Positions 1-9,807 of a stretch of 64,000 bases of DNA are shown in pieces. Below the pieces are notes generated by a model that saw only the letters and a program-made list of their open reading frames with translations, had not been told where the DNA came from and searched no databases. The stretch is from positions 186,001 through 250,000 of the forward strand of contig NZ_WVNW01000004.1 in NCBI RefSeq assembly GCF_013179285.1, written 5' to 3'. The stretch comes from Roseobacter sp. HKCCD6576-2 (GTDB taxonomy: Bacteria; Pseudomonadota; Alphaproteobacteria; Rhodobacterales; Rhodobacteraceae). Made by a program: the position numbers and the translations under genes. Every line of letters starts with the position of its first letter. Within the stretch, counting starts at the first letter, position 1.

Positions 1-9
1 AGGCGTGAG

Positions 10-996
10 ATGAGACACACCATCATGGCAACGGCGTTTTCCCTGATCGCAGCATCGGCTGCGGCAGACACACCCGTTTTGTCGATTTATACCTATGACA
101 GCTTTGTTGCCGATTGGGGGCCTGGCCCGCAGATCGAGGCGGCCTTTGAAGAAACCTGCGAATGTGACCTACAGTTCACCGGCGCGGGTGATGGCGCGGC
201 GCTTTTGGCCCGCATCCGGCTTGAGGGTGCAAATTCCGATGCCGATATTGTTTTGGGCCTCGATACCAATCTGACCCATGCGGCGACCGAGACCGGCCTT
301 TTCGCGCCGCACGGTATCGCCGATCCCGCACTGACGTTGCCCATCGCCTGGGACGACGAGACGTTCCTGCCCTTCGATTGGGGCTATTTCGCTTTCGTCC
401 ACAACACCGACATGGCCGATGTCCCGACCAGCTTTGCCGCATTGGCGGAGAGCGACGCAAGAATCGTCATCCAAGACCCTCGATCCTCAACCCCGGGTCT
501 GGGCCTGCTGATGTGGGTCACCGCTGCCCACGGTGATGAGGCAGGTACGATCTGGGAAGGTTTGGCTGATAACATTGTCACCGTCACCCCCGGCTGGTCG
601 GCGGCCTATGACCTGTTCTTGGAAGGAGAGGCCGATATGGTCCTCTCTTATACCACCTCGCCCGCCTATCACCTTATCGCGGAGGAAGACCCAAGTAAGG
701 CTGCCGCCGCGTTCGATGAAGGGCATTACATGCAGATCGAAGTGGCTGGCATGCTCGCCAATAGTGATCAGCCCGAGTTGGCACGGCAATTCCTGGCCTT
801 TATGCTCACTGAAGAATTCCAAAATGTCATCCCCACCACCAATTGGATGTATCCTGCGGCACTCGCACCCGAGGCCTTGCCCGATGGGTTCGACACTTTG
901 ATCAGACCCAACCAGGCCCTGCTTCTGGCCCCAGAAGAGGCCGCCGCCCTCCGCGCATCGGCCCTGGACATATGGCTGAACGCGCTCAGCCAGTAA
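10..996 (+). CDS. thiB: Thiamine ABC transporter, periplasmic binding protein
   Basis: A 328-aa periplasmic protein that captures thiamine (or its phosphates) and hands it to ThiP. Residues 1-19 form a Sec signal peptide with an Ala-rich cleavage region ending ASAAA/D. The mature protein begins with the LSIYTYDSF block typical of ThiB/TbpA, and length and layout match the family. It is the first gene of thiBPQ; thiP starts inside its 3' end. I use the ATG at base 10; an ATG at base 25 would still leave a signal peptide. The leader, where a TPP riboswitch is usual, lies outside the window, so regulation cannot be judged. Confidence 0.9.
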   Translation: MRHTIMATAFSLIAASAAADTPVLSIYTYDSFVADWGPGPQIEAAFEETCECDLQFTGAGDGAALLARIRLEGANSDADIVLGLDTNLTHAATETGLFAPHGIADPALTLPIAWDDETFLPFDWGYFAFVHNTDMADVPTSFAALAESDARIVIQDPRSSTPGLGLLMWVTAAHGDEAGTIWEGLADNIVTVTPGWSAAYDLFLEGEADMVLSYTTSPAYHLIAEEDPSKAAAAFDEGHYMQIEVAGMLANSDQPELARQFLAFMLTEEFQNVIPTTNWMYPAALAPEALPDGFDTLIRPNQALLLAPEEAAALRASALDIWLNALSQ

Positions 997-2534
997 CTGG
1001 CCTGCAAAGCCTAGGGGCCGGGATCGCCACATTGGTGGCCCTGGCCCTTTTGGCGCCACTTGTCGCCGTCGCGCTGCGGGCAGAGGCCGCCTCGGCCCTT
1101 AACAGTTCCGATTGGGCCGCGATCCGCTTCACAATCCTGCAAGCGCTTCTCTCAGCGGTCCTCAGCGTCGCGCTCGCGATCCCCGTGGCCCGCGCCCTCG
1201 CGCGCCGCCGCTTCCTGGGCCGCCGCGTCTTGATCACGCTCATGGGTGCGCCATTTCTCCTCCCGGTGATTGTCGCGGTGTTCGGCCTGCTCGCAGTCTT
1301 TGGCCGAAACGGCTGGATCAGCCAAGCGCTTGGCGCCTTCGGCCTGCCACCTCTGGAAATCTACGGCCTCCACGGTGTGGTTCTGGCCCATGTCTTCTTC
1401 AACTTGCCCCTGGCAACACGGCTGTTCCTACAAGGCTGGCAAGCCATCCCGTCGGAACGGGTCCGCTTGGCGGCGTCGCTCGGCTTCACACCGCGCGATA
1501 TCTGGCGCCATTTCGAGATGCCGATGTTGCGCGCCACCGCCCCGGGGGCCTTTCTGGTGATCTTCCTGATCTGCACCACCAGTTTCGCGGTGGCGCTCAC
1601 CCTTGGCGGTGGTCCGCGTGCCACGACGGTGGAGCTCGCGATCTACCAAGCCTTTCGCTTCGACTTTGATCTCAGTCGCGCCGCGATGCTCGGAGCCGTC
1701 CAGGTCCTGATCTGCGCCAGCGCAGCCATCCTGGCCTTCCGCTTCGCCGTGCCCCGTGTTTTGGGCAGTGGGCTTGATCGACCCGCGATGCAGTGGGAGG
1801 CCTTTGCCGAACGCGCCAGGGTCACTGATGCCGCCTTTCTGACCATCGCCGCTTTGTTCTTGATCCTGCCGATGGCCGCGCTTGTGGCCAAAGGTTTGCC
1901 GGCGATTTGGTCCCTGCCACCATCCGTCTGGCAAGCCGCGCTTCGCTCAATCCTGCTGGCCGTTAGCTCGGCCATGCTGGCTTTGCTCGTGGCTCTGCCG
2001 ATGGCGGCTGTGATGGCCCGCAGACACCAAACTGGGCTTGAGTTGGTCGGCACGCTTAGCATCGCCATTTCACCACTTGTGCTCGGCACGGGTCTGTTCC
2101 TGATCTTGCAACCCATTGCGAACCCGGTCGCTCTGGCGCTGCCTGTCACGGGGTTGGTCAACGCCCTGATGAGCCTGCCGTTCCTCCTCCGCGCGCTGAC
2201 TCCGGCTTTCGCAGAGGCAGAAGCCACGCAAGGGCGACTCGCGGACGCTCTAGGCCTGCAAGGGATGCACCGGCTTCGGCATGCGATTCTGCCCCGCCTC
2301 CGCGCGCCCCTTGGGTTTGGCGCGGGCTTGGCCGCTGCGCTTTCGATGGGCGATCTGGGTGTCATCGCCCTCTTTTCCTCTCCCGCGCAGGGCACCTTGC
2401 CGCTGGAGATGTATCGCCTGATGGGCTCGTACCGCACCGATGATGCCCAAGGCGCGGCTCTTCTGTTGCTGTTTCTGAGCCTCGGGCTGTTCTGGATCTG
2501 TGATCGTGGAGGCCGTCGCCGTGTTGGAGCTTAA
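972..2534 (+). CDS. thiP: Thiamine ABC transporter, fused permease
   Basis: A 520-aa inner-membrane permease with two tandem permease halves, each with several hydrophobic segments and an EAA-type loop for contact with the ATPase. The first half is residues about 1-270 and the second about 280-520. The duplicated architecture and length match ThiP. I choose the ATG at 972, which overlaps the thiB stop by 25 nt and begins with a short cytoplasmic stretch before the first membrane span. An upstream extension into thiB is possible but would not fit a membrane protein N-terminus. It ends inside the start region of thiQ, so the three genes are translationally coupled. Confidence 0.9.
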   Translation: MAERAQPVTGLQSLGAGIATLVALALLAPLVAVALRAEAASALNSSDWAAIRFTILQALLSAVLSVALAIPVARALARRRFLGRRVLITLMGAPFLLPVIVAVFGLLAVFGRNGWISQALGAFGLPPLEIYGLHGVVLAHVFFNLPLATRLFLQGWQAIPSERVRLAASLGFTPRDIWRHFEMPMLRATAPGAFLVIFLICTTSFAVALTLGGGPRATTVELAIYQAFRFDFDLSRAAMLGAVQVLICASAAILAFRFAVPRVLGSGLDRPAMQWEAFAERARVTDAAFLTIAALFLILPMAALVAKGLPAIWSLPPSVWQAALRSILLAVSSAMLALLVALPMAAVMARRHQTGLELVGTLSIAISPLVLGTGLFLILQPIANPVALALPVTGLVNALMSLPFLLRALTPAFAEAEATQGRLADALGLQGMHRLRHAILPRLRAPLGFGAGLAAALSMGDLGVIALFSSPAQGTLPLEMYRLMGSYRTDDAQGAALLLLFLSLGLFWICDRGGRRRVGA

Positions 2535-3210
2535 ATATCTCACCGTTCAGGCGGGTGACTTCACCCTTTCCGCCGATCTCACCCTTGCTGCCGGGCAGCG
2601 GCTCGCGGTCATCGGCGCATCCGGTGGCGGGAAATCGACCCTTTTGAACGTCATCGCCGGGTTTTTTCTGCCCGATAGCGGCCAAGTCATCATCGACGGG
2701 GTGGATCGCAGCCGGGCCAGGGTCGCAGAGCGCCCGCTCAGCATCCTCTTCCAAGACGGCAATTTGTTCCCGCATCTGAGCGTTTTTGACAACGTGGCTT
2801 TGGGGGTCCGGAGCAATCTGCGGCTGACGGACGCCGAGCACGCGCGTGTGGAGAAGAGCCTTATTCAGACAGGGATGGGCGGCATGGGTGCCCGGATGCC
2901 TGCCTCCCTCTCTGGTGGGCAGCAATCGCGCGTGGCGCTTGCGCGGATGCTGGTGCGCGATACGCCTCTCGCGCTGATGGATGAGCCGTTTTCAGCCCTC
3001 GACCCTGGGCTGCGGCGTGAGATGCTGGATCTGGTGACGCAGCTTTGCGACGAGTCGGGCCTGACCCTCGTTTTGGTCACCCATGACCTACGCGAGGCCG
3101 CGGCCCTCTGCACCGACTTGTGTCTCTTGGAAGATGGCCGGATTACAACTCAGGGCCCGATCAAGACACTGCTCACTGATCCGCCAGCCACCCTGACACC
3201 CTGGCTCTAA
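2521..3210 (+). CDS. thiQ: Thiamine ABC transporter, ATP-binding subunit
   Basis: A 229-aa ABC ATPase that powers thiamine import. Walker A is GASGGGKST (residues 32-40), the signature is LSGGQQSRVALAR, Walker B is LALMDEPFSAL, and an H-loop VTHD follows. I choose the GTG at 2521 because GGAGG lies 8 nt upstream; a GTG at 2500 would add seven residues. The 3' end of thiP overlaps by 14 nt. A strong hairpin follows the stop codon, closing the operon. Confidence 0.88.
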   Translation: MLELKYLTVQAGDFTLSADLTLAAGQRLAVIGASGGGKSTLLNVIAGFFLPDSGQVIIDGVDRSRARVAERPLSILFQDGNLFPHLSVFDNVALGVRSNLRLTDAEHARVEKSLIQTGMGGMGARMPASLSGGQQSRVALARMLVRDTPLALMDEPFSALDPGLRREMLDLVTQLCDESGLTLVLVTHDLREAAALCTDLCLLEDGRITTQGPIKTLLTDPPATLTPWL

Positions 3211-3213
3211 CGA

Positions 3214-3239
3214 AAAACGCGCCCCGGAGGGCGCGTTTT
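3214..3239. terminator. Bidirectional rho-independent terminator (thiQ / petC)
   Basis: An 11-bp GC-rich stem (AAAACGCGCCC pairing with GGGCGCGTTTT) closes a CGGA loop. Four T residues end the right arm and four A residues begin the left arm, so it reads as a terminator on both strands. It sits 3 nt after thiQ and 22 nt after the petC stop, exactly between convergent operons. Confidence 0.9.
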
Positions 3240-3261
3240 CCAGATTGATTTCGGTGATGCG

Positions 3262-4065
3262 TTATTCCGCAGGCGTCCCAGATTTGGCGCGTGCCTTGAC
3301 CGGCGCCCAGATACGCTTGTTGGTCAGGTACAACAGCACTGTCAGGAAGCTGAGAATAATGATCGCGGTGAAGCCCATATTCTTGCGCGCCATCATCTGC
3401 GGTTCGGCGGTCCACATCAGGAAGGCGGCGACATCCAGAGCCATCTGCTCTTCGGTCGCAACGGTGCCATCGTTATACTCAACAGCCCCTTCCCAGAGCG
3501 GCGGCGCCATCGAGATCAAGCCGCCAGAGAATGTCTCGTTTTCGTAGAAAATCGTCCCGGCCTGCTCAACCTCTTCACCGGTGTAATAGAGCAGGAGCGA
3601 CGTGATGTATTCCGCACCACCGATCCCCCGGAAGAGCTGGTTCAAGCCCAACCCATAGGGCCCATGGAACCCGGCGCGAGCTTTGGCCATCAGGCTCAAA
3701 TCAGGTGCCGTGTCCAGGTTCGAGCCCGGGAAATTGTCGTTCGGTGTGGCCGCGCGCCAATCATCCAAATCGGGGTCGAACACCTCGAAGAATTCGGCAT
3801 AGGCCCGCACTTGGTCCTCAGGCATGCCAAGGCCGTTTTCATCCGACAGGGTGCGGATCGGCACATATTGCAGCCCGTGGCAGGCGGCGCAGACCTCGGT
3901 ATAGACCTGCAGCCCGCGTTGCAGCTGGTTCTGGTCATAGGTTCCGAACGGCCCCTCGAAAGAGAAGCTGTAATCGGTCACATGACCGTCTCCGCCGGCC
4001 GCCATCGCCCCTCCAGTCGAAAGGGCCAGCGCGGTCAGGGTGCTTAGAGCAAGGTTCCTGAACAT
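3262..4065 (-). CDS. petC: Cytochrome c1 of the bc1 complex
   Basis: A 267-aa membrane-anchored c-type cytochrome that passes electrons from the Rieske protein to cytochrome c in complex III. It has an N-terminal signal peptide (residues 1-22), a haem attachment motif CAACH (C59, C62, H63) and a single C-terminal anchor helix near residues 232-252 followed by a basic tail. It is the third gene of petABC, 18 nt after petB. An AAAGGA-type ribosome site precedes the ATG at 4065. Sizes and order match the fbc/pet operon of Rhodobacterales. Confidence 0.95.
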   Translation of the reverse strand: MFRNLALSTLTALALSTGGAMAAGGDGHVTDYSFSFEGPFGTYDQNQLQRGLQVYTEVCAACHGLQYVPIRTLSDENGLGMPEDQVRAYAEFFEVFDPDLDDWRAATPNDNFPGSNLDTAPDLSLMAKARAGFHGPYGLGLNQLFRGIGGAEYITSLLLYYTGEEVEQAGTIFYENETFSGGLISMAPPLWEGAVEYNDGTVATEEQMALDVAAFLMWTAEPQMMARKNMGFTAIIILSFLTVLLYLTNKRIWAPVKARAKSGTPAE

Positions 4066-4083
4066 GTCAGTATTGTCCTTTCT

Positions 4084-5436
4084 TCACTCAGCCGGGTTCG
4101 AAACAGGAGCGGACGCGCCGCCTTTGCCTGCCTCGGGGCCGTAATGGGCGTTGAAGTCGTCTTCGATGGTCTCGGGCTGAGGCAGCGGTTTCTCGATCAC
4201 GCCGAGGATTGGCAAGACGACCAAGAAATACGCGAACCAGACAGCAGAGCCGATCAGCGCGATATAGGGGTAGATCCCTTCCGCCGGTCGCGCGCCCACC
4301 CACATCAACACGAAGAAGTTGACGATGAAGACCCAGAACCACCATTTGAACATGGGCCGGTAGCGACCCGAGCGGACCGAAGAGGTGTCCAGCCACGGCA
4401 CCAGGGCCATGACCAGGATCGCACCAAACATCGCCAAGACGCCGAAGAACTTCGCGTCGATGATGCCGCCGGTGATCCAGCTTGTCGCAATCACGACCCA
4501 AACCTCACCATCGAAGGCGCGCAGGATCGCGTAGAACGGCAAGAAGTACCATTCGGGCACGATATGCGCCGGCGTGGCCAGCGGGTTGGCCTCGATATAG
4601 TTATCGGGGTGGCCTAGATAGTTCGGCATAAAGCCCACAACCGCGAAGAACGCGACCAGGATCGCCGCCAGGGCGAAGAGGTCCTTCATCACGAAATAGG
4701 GCCAGAAGGGCAGCGTATCCGCATCCGCCTCTTTCCGCGAGGTCCGACGTACTTCAACACCGGTCGGGTTGTTGTTGCCCGTGGTATGGAACGCCCAGAC
4801 ATGCACGATCACCAGACCCAAGATCACGAAGGGCAGCAGATAGTGCAGCGACAGGAAGCGGTTCAGCGTGGCGTTGTCGACCGATGGCCCGCCAAGCAGC
4901 CATGTCTGGATCGCATCGCCCACGAAGGGGATCGCGCCGAAGAGGCCGGTGATCACGGTCGCACCCCAGAAGGACATCTGACCCCAAGGCAGAACGTAAC
5001 CCATGAACGCGGTGCCCATCATCATCAGATAGATCAGCATGCCGACGATCCAGGTGATCTCACGCGGGGCCTTGTACGACCCGTAGTAGAGACCCCGGAA
5101 AATGTGCAGATAAACCGCGATGAAGAACAGCGATGCGCCGTTTTGGTGGATATAGCGCAGTGCCCATCCGCCGTTCACGTTGCGCATGATGTGCTCGACC
5201 GAGGCAAAGGCCAGGTCCACATGCGGTGTGTAATGCATCACCAGGATTATGCCGGTGATGATCTGCATCACCAAGCAGAACACCAGAACGATGCCCCAAA
5301 TCCACATCCAATTGAGGTTCTTGGGGGTCGGGATCATCAATGTGTCATACATCAACGAGACAATCGGCAGCCGCTTATGCAGCCACTTTTCGCCGTTCGA
5401 TTTCGGTTCGTAATGGTCGTGGGGAATTCCAGACAT
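4084..5436 (-). CDS. petB: Cytochrome b of the bc1 complex
   Basis: A 450-aa polytopic membrane protein that carries haems bL and bH and both quinone sites of complex III. It is the single-chain (unsplit) bacterial/mitochondrial form with about eight transmembrane helices. [10 protein letters not shown] block marks the Qo site, and the paired His residues of the haem ligands lie in helices B and D ([26 protein letters not shown]). It lies 14 nt after petA. The long N- and C-terminal extensions are usual in alphaproteobacteria. Confidence 0.96.
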   Translation of the reverse strand: MSGIPHDHYEPKSNGEKWLHKRLPIVSLMYDTLMIPTPKNLNWMWIWGIVLVFCLVMQIITGIILVMHYTPHVDLAFASVEHIMRNVNGGWALRYIHQNGASLFFIAVYLHIFRGLYYGSYKAPREITWIVGMLIYLMMMGTAFMGYVLPWGQMSFWGATVITGLFGAIPFVGDAIQTWLLGGPSVDNATLNRFLSLHYLLPFVILGLVIVHVWAFHTTGNNNPTGVEVRRTSRKEADADTLPFWPYFVMKDLFALAAILVAFFAVVGFMPNYLGHPDNYIEANPLATPAHIVPEWYFLPFYAILRAFDGEVWVVIATSWITGGIIDAKFFGVLAMFGAILVMALVPWLDTSSVRSGRYRPMFKWWFWVFIVNFFVLMWVGARPAEGIYPYIALIGSAVWFAYFLVVLPILGVIEKPLPQPETIEDDFNAHYGPEAGKGGASAPVSNPAE

Positions 5437-5450
5437 GCGCGCGTTCCTCC

Positions 5451-6032
5451 TTAACCCAATAGGATTGTGGTTTCGTCCACGAAGGACGCGGTGGGGACCG
5501 GAAGGTTCTCCGGCGCGGGTCCACGACGAATGCGGCCCGAGGTATCATAGTGAGAGCCGTGGCAGGGGCAGAACCACCCGCCGAAATCGCCAGCGCCATC
5601 ACCAAGCGGAACGCAGCCCAGATGGGTGCAAACGCCCCACATCACCAGCCACTCGCCCGTGTTCTCGCCGTCGCCGAAGGGCGCCAGGGCCCGGTTCTCA
5701 TCGGCGGCGTCCAACTCTTCGGCGGAGTTCGCGTTCCGCGCGATGGGGTCCATCAGGTCGGAAATCTCGACCGCACGAGCCTCGTCGATCTCTTCTTGGC
5801 TCCGGTGGCGCACGAAAATCGGCTTACCCAGGAACAAAACCGTCAGCTGCGAGCCGACCGGCAAATCGCCGACATCCACGCGAAGTGTCGATGCGGCTTG
5901 CACATCGGCTGACGGGTTCATCTGGTTGATCAGTGGCCAAACAGCGGCACCAACCGTGACAGCACCCATACCCCCTGTTGCGTAGTACAGAAAGTCGCGG
6001 CGCGAGCTGGGATGATCTTCTGCGTGTGACAC
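5451..6032 (-). CDS. petA: Rieske iron-sulfur protein of the bc1 complex
   Basis: A 193-aa 2Fe-2S subunit of complex III. A twin-arginine segment SRRDFLYYA (residues 10-18) and the following membrane anchor show Tat export. Cluster ligands lie in CTHLGC (C135, H137) and CPCHGSHYD (C155, H158), with C140 and C157 forming the usual disulfide. I choose the GTG at 6032: AGGGAGA lies about 8 nt upstream and the resulting start matches other Rhodobacterales Rieske proteins. An ATG at 6053 would add seven residues. It is the first gene of petABC; no gene lies between it and matB (6033-6236). Confidence 0.93.
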   Translation of the reverse strand: MSHAEDHPSSRRDFLYYATGGMGAVTVGAAVWPLINQMNPSADVQAASTLRVDVGDLPVGSQLTVLFLGKPIFVRHRSQEEIDEARAVEISDLMDPIARNANSAEELDAADENRALAPFGDGENTGEWLVMWGVCTHLGCVPLGDGAGDFGGWFCPCHGSHYDTSGRIRRGPAPENLPVPTASFVDETTILLG

Positions 6033-6236
6033 CGAGCACGTCTCCCTCATCATTGGTTCAGGATCTCTGAACCGTAAAATCCCTCAAGGCCGCGGAATCC
6101 CCCCGCAGCCGATCTCGGGCGTGTTTATGAAATGGAAGGGTAGGCGTCCAGTGGACAATCGCCCGCAGTCAGGCCGAAGTGTCGCAGGGAAAACTGCGCG
6201 ATTTCCCGCGAAATACGATCCGAAAGGGGGAATGTG

Positions 6237-7754
6237 ATGGCGAATTGTCTTGTTGATGCGCTCTTGGCCGGCGCCGAAACCGCGCCCAAGACACCGTTTG
6301 CGACGGCGGCGGATGGCACGGTCTATGACCGCGCAGCGCTTGCGCTTGGGGCGCGAAAAATGGCGACCGCCTTGATTGATCAAGGCATTCTGCCCGGGGA
6401 TCGGGTCGCTGTTCAAGTTGGCAAAAGCCTTGCTTCGCTTGAGCTTTATCTTGGCACGGTCATGGCGGGTGGCGTCTTTCTACCGCTCAACACGGCCTAT
6501 ACCGCGGCCGAGGTCTCCTATTTTCTTGGCAATGCCACGCCCCGCGTATTCGTCTGCGACCCGGCGGAGCAGGCAGGTCTGATCTCCGTCGCTGAAGCCG
6601 CTGGCACCCAGACCGTTCTCACCCTTGATGGTAAGGGCGAGGGCACACTGGCCGACGCGCAGTCACGGGCAATCCCCTTAGAGCAGTCCATTCCACGCCG
6701 TCCCGACGATCTAGCCGCGATTCTGTACACCTCGGGCACCACGGGCCGTTCCAAAGGCGCGATGCTCAGCCATCACGCGCTTCTGTCGAACAGCCAGACC
6801 CTGACAGATCTCTGGCGCTTTACCGAGGCGGATGTGCTGATCCACGCGCTGCCGATCTATCACACTCATGGGCTTTTCGTGGCGACCAATGTCGCGCTGC
6901 TCTCCGGTGCATCGCTGGTCTTTCTGCCCGGATTCGATGCGGATGCGATCTTGGAGGCCATGCCGCAGGCGACCGCGATGATGGGCGTGCCGACATTCTA
7001 CACGCGCCTCCTCGCTGATCCGCGCCTGACACCTGACCGGACGGCCAATATGCGCCTGTTCATCTCCGGATCCGCGCCGCTTTTGGCAGAAACCCATCGC
7101 GACTGGGAAGCGCGCACCGGTCACCGCATCCTCGAACGCTATGGGATGACGGAGACCAATATGAACACCTCCAACCCTTATGAGGGGGAGCGGCGCCCGG
7201 GAACCGTGGGTTTTCCGCTGCCAGATGTGACGTTGCGGATTATGGGTGAGGATGGGGTTGAGGTTGCGCCGGGCGAGATCGGTGTGATCGAGGTGCGTGG
7301 CCCCAATGTCTTCTCGGGCTATTGGCAGATGCCGGAAAAAACCGCCGAAGAGCTGCGCCCCGATGGGTGGTTCATTACAGGCGATCTTGGGCGGGTCGAT
7401 GCCGACGGGTATGTCACCATTGTCGGGCGCGCCAAGGATTTGATCATCTCAGGCGGCTTCAACGTCTATCCGAAAGAGGTCGAGAGCTTGATTGACGATC
7501 TTCCCGGTGTGTTGGAAAGCGCGGTGATCGGTGTGCCGCATCCGGATTTTGGCGAGGCTGTCATCGCCCTTGTCGTGCCGGACGGCTCAGGGGCCGTATC
7601 GAGAGACAGCATCCTAGCAGGCATTGCCGATCAACTGGCGAAGTTCAAACGGCCCAAAGAGGTACTTTTCCTCGACGCTTTGCCGCGCAACACGATGGGC
7701 AAGGTACAAAAGGCCGCGCTTCGCGCCGACCATAGTGATCTACTCAAAGACTAA
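6237..7754 (+). CDS. matB: Malonyl-CoA synthetase (acyl-CoA ligase family)
   Basis: A 505-aa adenylating ligase that activates malonate (or a methyl-branched analogue) to the CoA thioester with ATP. The P-loop is TSGTTGRSKG (residues 165-174). The block ERYGMTETNMNTSNPYEG with a following RRPGTVGFPLP is characteristic of MatB rather than of fatty-acid or acetate ligases. The C-terminal part has TGDLG and the hinge GRAKDLIISGGFNVYP, with a catalytic Lys in NTMGKVQK. I choose the ATG at 6237 (a GTG at 6234 is also possible) with AAAGGGGG upstream. No malonate transporter or decarboxylase gene is nearby. It converges on, and overlaps by 4 nt, the GNAT gene. Confidence 0.85.
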   Translation: MANCLVDALLAGAETAPKTPFATAADGTVYDRAALALGARKMATALIDQGILPGDRVAVQVGKSLASLELYLGTVMAGGVFLPLNTAYTAAEVSYFLGNATPRVFVCDPAEQAGLISVAEAAGTQTVLTLDGKGEGTLADAQSRAIPLEQSIPRRPDDLAAILYTSGTTGRSKGAMLSHHALLSNSQTLTDLWRFTEADVLIHALPIYHTHGLFVATNVALLSGASLVFLPGFDADAILEAMPQATAMMGVPTFYTRLLADPRLTPDRTANMRLFISGSAPLLAETHRDWEARTGHRILERYGMTETNMNTSNPYEGERRPGTVGFPLPDVTLRIMGEDGVEVAPGEIGVIEVRGPNVFSGYWQMPEKTAEELRPDGWFITGDLGRVDADGYVTIVGRAKDLIISGGFNVYPKEVESLIDDLPGVLESAVIGVPHPDFGEAVIALVVPDGSGAVSRDSILAGIADQLAKFKRPKEVLFLDALPRNTMGKVQKAALRADHSDLLKD

Positions 7755-8176
7755 AGCGGGCGTGTCATATAGCGGTGCATGATCCCCGCATCCTCGAACT
7801 CCGGCCCTTCGGCGGCGAAGCCGAGACGCTCATAAAACGGAATCGCATAGGTCTGCCCGTCTAACGCGGCGGTTTTGAACCCCTCCGCTGTCAGGTCCTC
7901 CAGTACCGCTTGCATCAGTTGCATGCCCAGACCCGTCCCGCGATGCGACGAGAGCACCGCCACGCGCTGTATCTTCGCCACGCCATCGGCCAGCGGCAAG
8001 ACCCGCGCGGTTCCCGCCGGGCCGGCCTCATCTTCGGCCAGGAAATGCAGGCATTGGTCGTCCAGGCCGTCCCATTCCTCGGCCGCAGTCACGCCCTGCT
8101 CTCCCATGAACACGGTCTGGCGCACCAAATGGCACCCGACCATCCCATCGGCATCCGCGACCCGGAAGATTCTCAT
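7751..8176 (-). CDS. GNAT-family N-acetyltransferase
   Basis: A 141-aa acetyl-CoA-dependent acetyltransferase. The beta4-alpha3 core IQRVAVLSSHRGTGLGMQLM carries the R/QxxGxG/A acetyl-CoA loop, and the C-terminal FYERLGF motif is typical of the fold. The layout resembles the ElaA/PhnO-like group; the substrate is unknown. I choose the ATG at 8176, which overlaps the stop of the upstream GST gene as ATGA; a start at 8233 would overlap it by 60 nt. It is the last gene of a three-gene unit (8778, 8173, 7751). Confidence 0.8.
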   Translation of the reverse strand: MRIFRVADADGMVGCHLVRQTVFMGEQGVTAAEEWDGLDDQCLHFLAEDEAGPAGTARVLPLADGVAKIQRVAVLSSHRGTGLGMQLMQAVLEDLTAEGFKTAALDGQTYAIPFYERLGFAAEGPEFEDAGIMHRYMTRPL

Positions 8177-8781
8177 GCCGCGGGCGGCATCGTCGACTGC
8201 ATCGAGGGGCGTTTTGAGATTTTGCCACACCACGCCGCAAGGCTATCCCGCCCGGCGCGCCAATCCTTGTCGCCATGGCGGAAATCGAGATAGCTGAGCG
8301 CGCATCCAACCGCGAGCTGTCCCATATTAAGCGGCCCGTGGAGATGGCTCATCCAACGGCTCTCCAAGGCGTCCAATGCCCCATTAACCTTGCCCCATTG
8401 CGCGTCGAGCCAGGGCTCGTACCAGAATTCTTCGGGCCGCACGCGCTTCTCATAGACCATGAGCACGGCTGCCTCCATGATCCCATCCGCCGTTGCCTCC
8501 AGCGTCAGCACATCCCAAAGCCGCTCTTCTGGGTAGAGGCCAGCTTGCGCCCGATGATCCAGAAACCGGGTGATGACTCGGCTGTCATAAAGCGCAGGGC
8601 CACCATCGCGCAGAAGCGCCGGGATCTTGCCAAGCGGATTGGCCGCCGCGGCTTCGGGCGCGGTGTTCACCGGCGTGGTGCTCACATCGATGATCTCCAC
8701 ATCATCCTGACCGGTCTCGGCCAAAACCACACGGCATTTCCGCACGAAAGGAGAGGGCGGCGAACCCACAAGCTGCATCAT
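8173..8781 (-). CDS. Glutathione S-transferase family protein
   Basis: A 202-aa protein with a thioredoxin-like N-terminal half (LVGSPPSPFVRKCRVVLAETG, cis-Pro region NPLGKIPALL, then DSRVITRFLD for glutathione contact) and an alpha-helical C-terminal half. The first-helix residues are Ser/Pro-rich (SPPSPFVRK) and lack the CPxC pair, so a Ser- or Cys-type GST activity is expected; the substrate is unknown. The start ATG at 8781 overlaps the upstream stop as ATGA and the end overlaps the GNAT start the same way, so the unit is translationally coupled. Confidence 0.82.
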   Translation of the reverse strand: MMQLVGSPPSPFVRKCRVVLAETGQDDVEIIDVSTTPVNTAPEAAAANPLGKIPALLRDGGPALYDSRVITRFLDHRAQAGLYPEERLWDVLTLEATADGIMEAAVLMVYEKRVRPEEFWYEPWLDAQWGKVNGALDALESRWMSHLHGPLNMGQLAVGCALSYLDFRHGDKDWRAGRDSLAAWCGKISKRPSMQSTMPPAA

Positions 8782-9059
8782 TTCAAACGTCTCACTTTGA
8801 TCCGGGCGAAGCCCGTTGCATCGATTTCTACCCCCGGCCCACGCCGACCAATCCGGTAGACGCGCCGCCAACGGGCACTCGCGTTCATCTGTTCGGGGTC
8901 GCGCCGGAGGGTCAAGCCCTCTGGTGTCTCATCCATCGCATCTTCCACCCGTTGGTCGCGGCGTCCGGGCAATGCATAACGAGTTGCGGTATAGACCAAA
9001 AGCGCCACCGCGCCATATCGAAGCGCTATCCCGGCAACCGGGGCAAGTTGGATCGGCAT
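8778..9059 (-). CDS. Small predicted membrane protein, function unknown
   Basis: A 93-aa protein with one hydrophobic segment near residues 5-25 (LAPVAGIALRYGAVALLVYT) followed by a charged, Arg-rich cytoplasmic tail that includes DETPEGLTLRRDPEQ. I do not recognise a named family. The ATG at 9059 has GGGAGGA five bases upstream, which favours it over an ATG at 9104. It is the first gene of a coupled unit with a GST and a GNAT gene, suggesting a shared but unknown role. Confidence 0.6.
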   Translation of the reverse strand: MPIQLAPVAGIALRYGAVALLVYTATRYALPGRRDQRVEDAMDETPEGLTLRRDPEQMNASARWRRVYRIGRRGPGVEIDATGFARIKVRRLK

Positions 9060-9113
9060 CGCGTCCTCCCACGCTGATCTGCTCTTAGAGATAGGAAGCT
9101 GCATCCGGCCTGT

Positions 9114-9740
9114 CTATTCCGGGTCGCTGATTGCCAGCATCAGGGCGGATAACAGTGTGGTCTCCTGACCGATGGGCGACATATTCATATGTGACGCCGC
9201 TGCTTCGCGCATCTCGCCGGTTTTGTTCTGGTTCAGCTTCCAGGTCCCAGTGATCTCGGCGACCTCAAAGCGAAATGGCAAGATCATCCGCATAATCCGG
9301 TCAAGGGCATCGGTGGGCATCTTCTCCGCCGTCCAGGGCAGTTTCGGCGCAAGTCGCGTCTCGAAACTCTCTGAAAGCCGGTCCAAATGGGCCCTCAGCG
9401 TTTCTGGCGGCGCGGGGCAAATCTGTCCTCGCAGATGCACCGCCACATAGTTCCAGGTCGGTACCTGCGCCGGATCGCCATACCAATCGGGGGATACATA
9501 ACCATCGGGGCCCGTCACAGCGATCACCGCCGGGGTCGACGCGGTCACCGCGCGGGCAATCGGGTTCGACCGGACCAGATGCAACTCCGCTTGCGTGCCC
9601 ACCGCATCGATCACGAACGGCACATGCGAAATCAGCGGCGCGGGGTCGGCATTGATCGACAACACGCCGAAGCCGCGCTCGCGGGCAAAGGCCAAATTGC
9701 GGTCTCGGGGTTCGCCGCGAAAAGCTGGATTTGGATGCAT
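9114..9740 (-). CDS. paiB: PaiB-like FMN-binding protein
   Basis: A 208-aa protein of the PaiB / FMN-binding split-barrel family, annotated in other bacteria as a negative transcriptional regulator. It opens with MHPNPAF and has the family blocks NLAFARERGFGVLSI and SHVPFVIDAVG, plus WNYVAVHLRG in the middle. Family members bind FMN as dimers; whether this one regulates genes or is an enzyme cannot be told from sequence. It stands between a small membrane protein and a second GST, both on the same strand, with 54 and 67 nt gaps. Confidence 0.8.
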   Translation of the reverse strand: MHPNPAFRGEPRDRNLAFARERGFGVLSINADPAPLISHVPFVIDAVGTQAELHLVRSNPIARAVTASTPAVIAVTGPDGYVSPDWYGDPAQVPTWNYVAVHLRGQICPAPPETLRAHLDRLSESFETRLAPKLPWTAEKMPTDALDRIMRMILPFRFEVAEITGTWKLNQNKTGEMREAAASHMNMSPIGQETTLLSALMLAISDPE

Positions 9741-9807
9741 CTGGCTGGTCTCCGGTTAGCGTCCTGTGACCATGCCCATCGGCATAGGATTGACAAGAGA
9801 TACGACT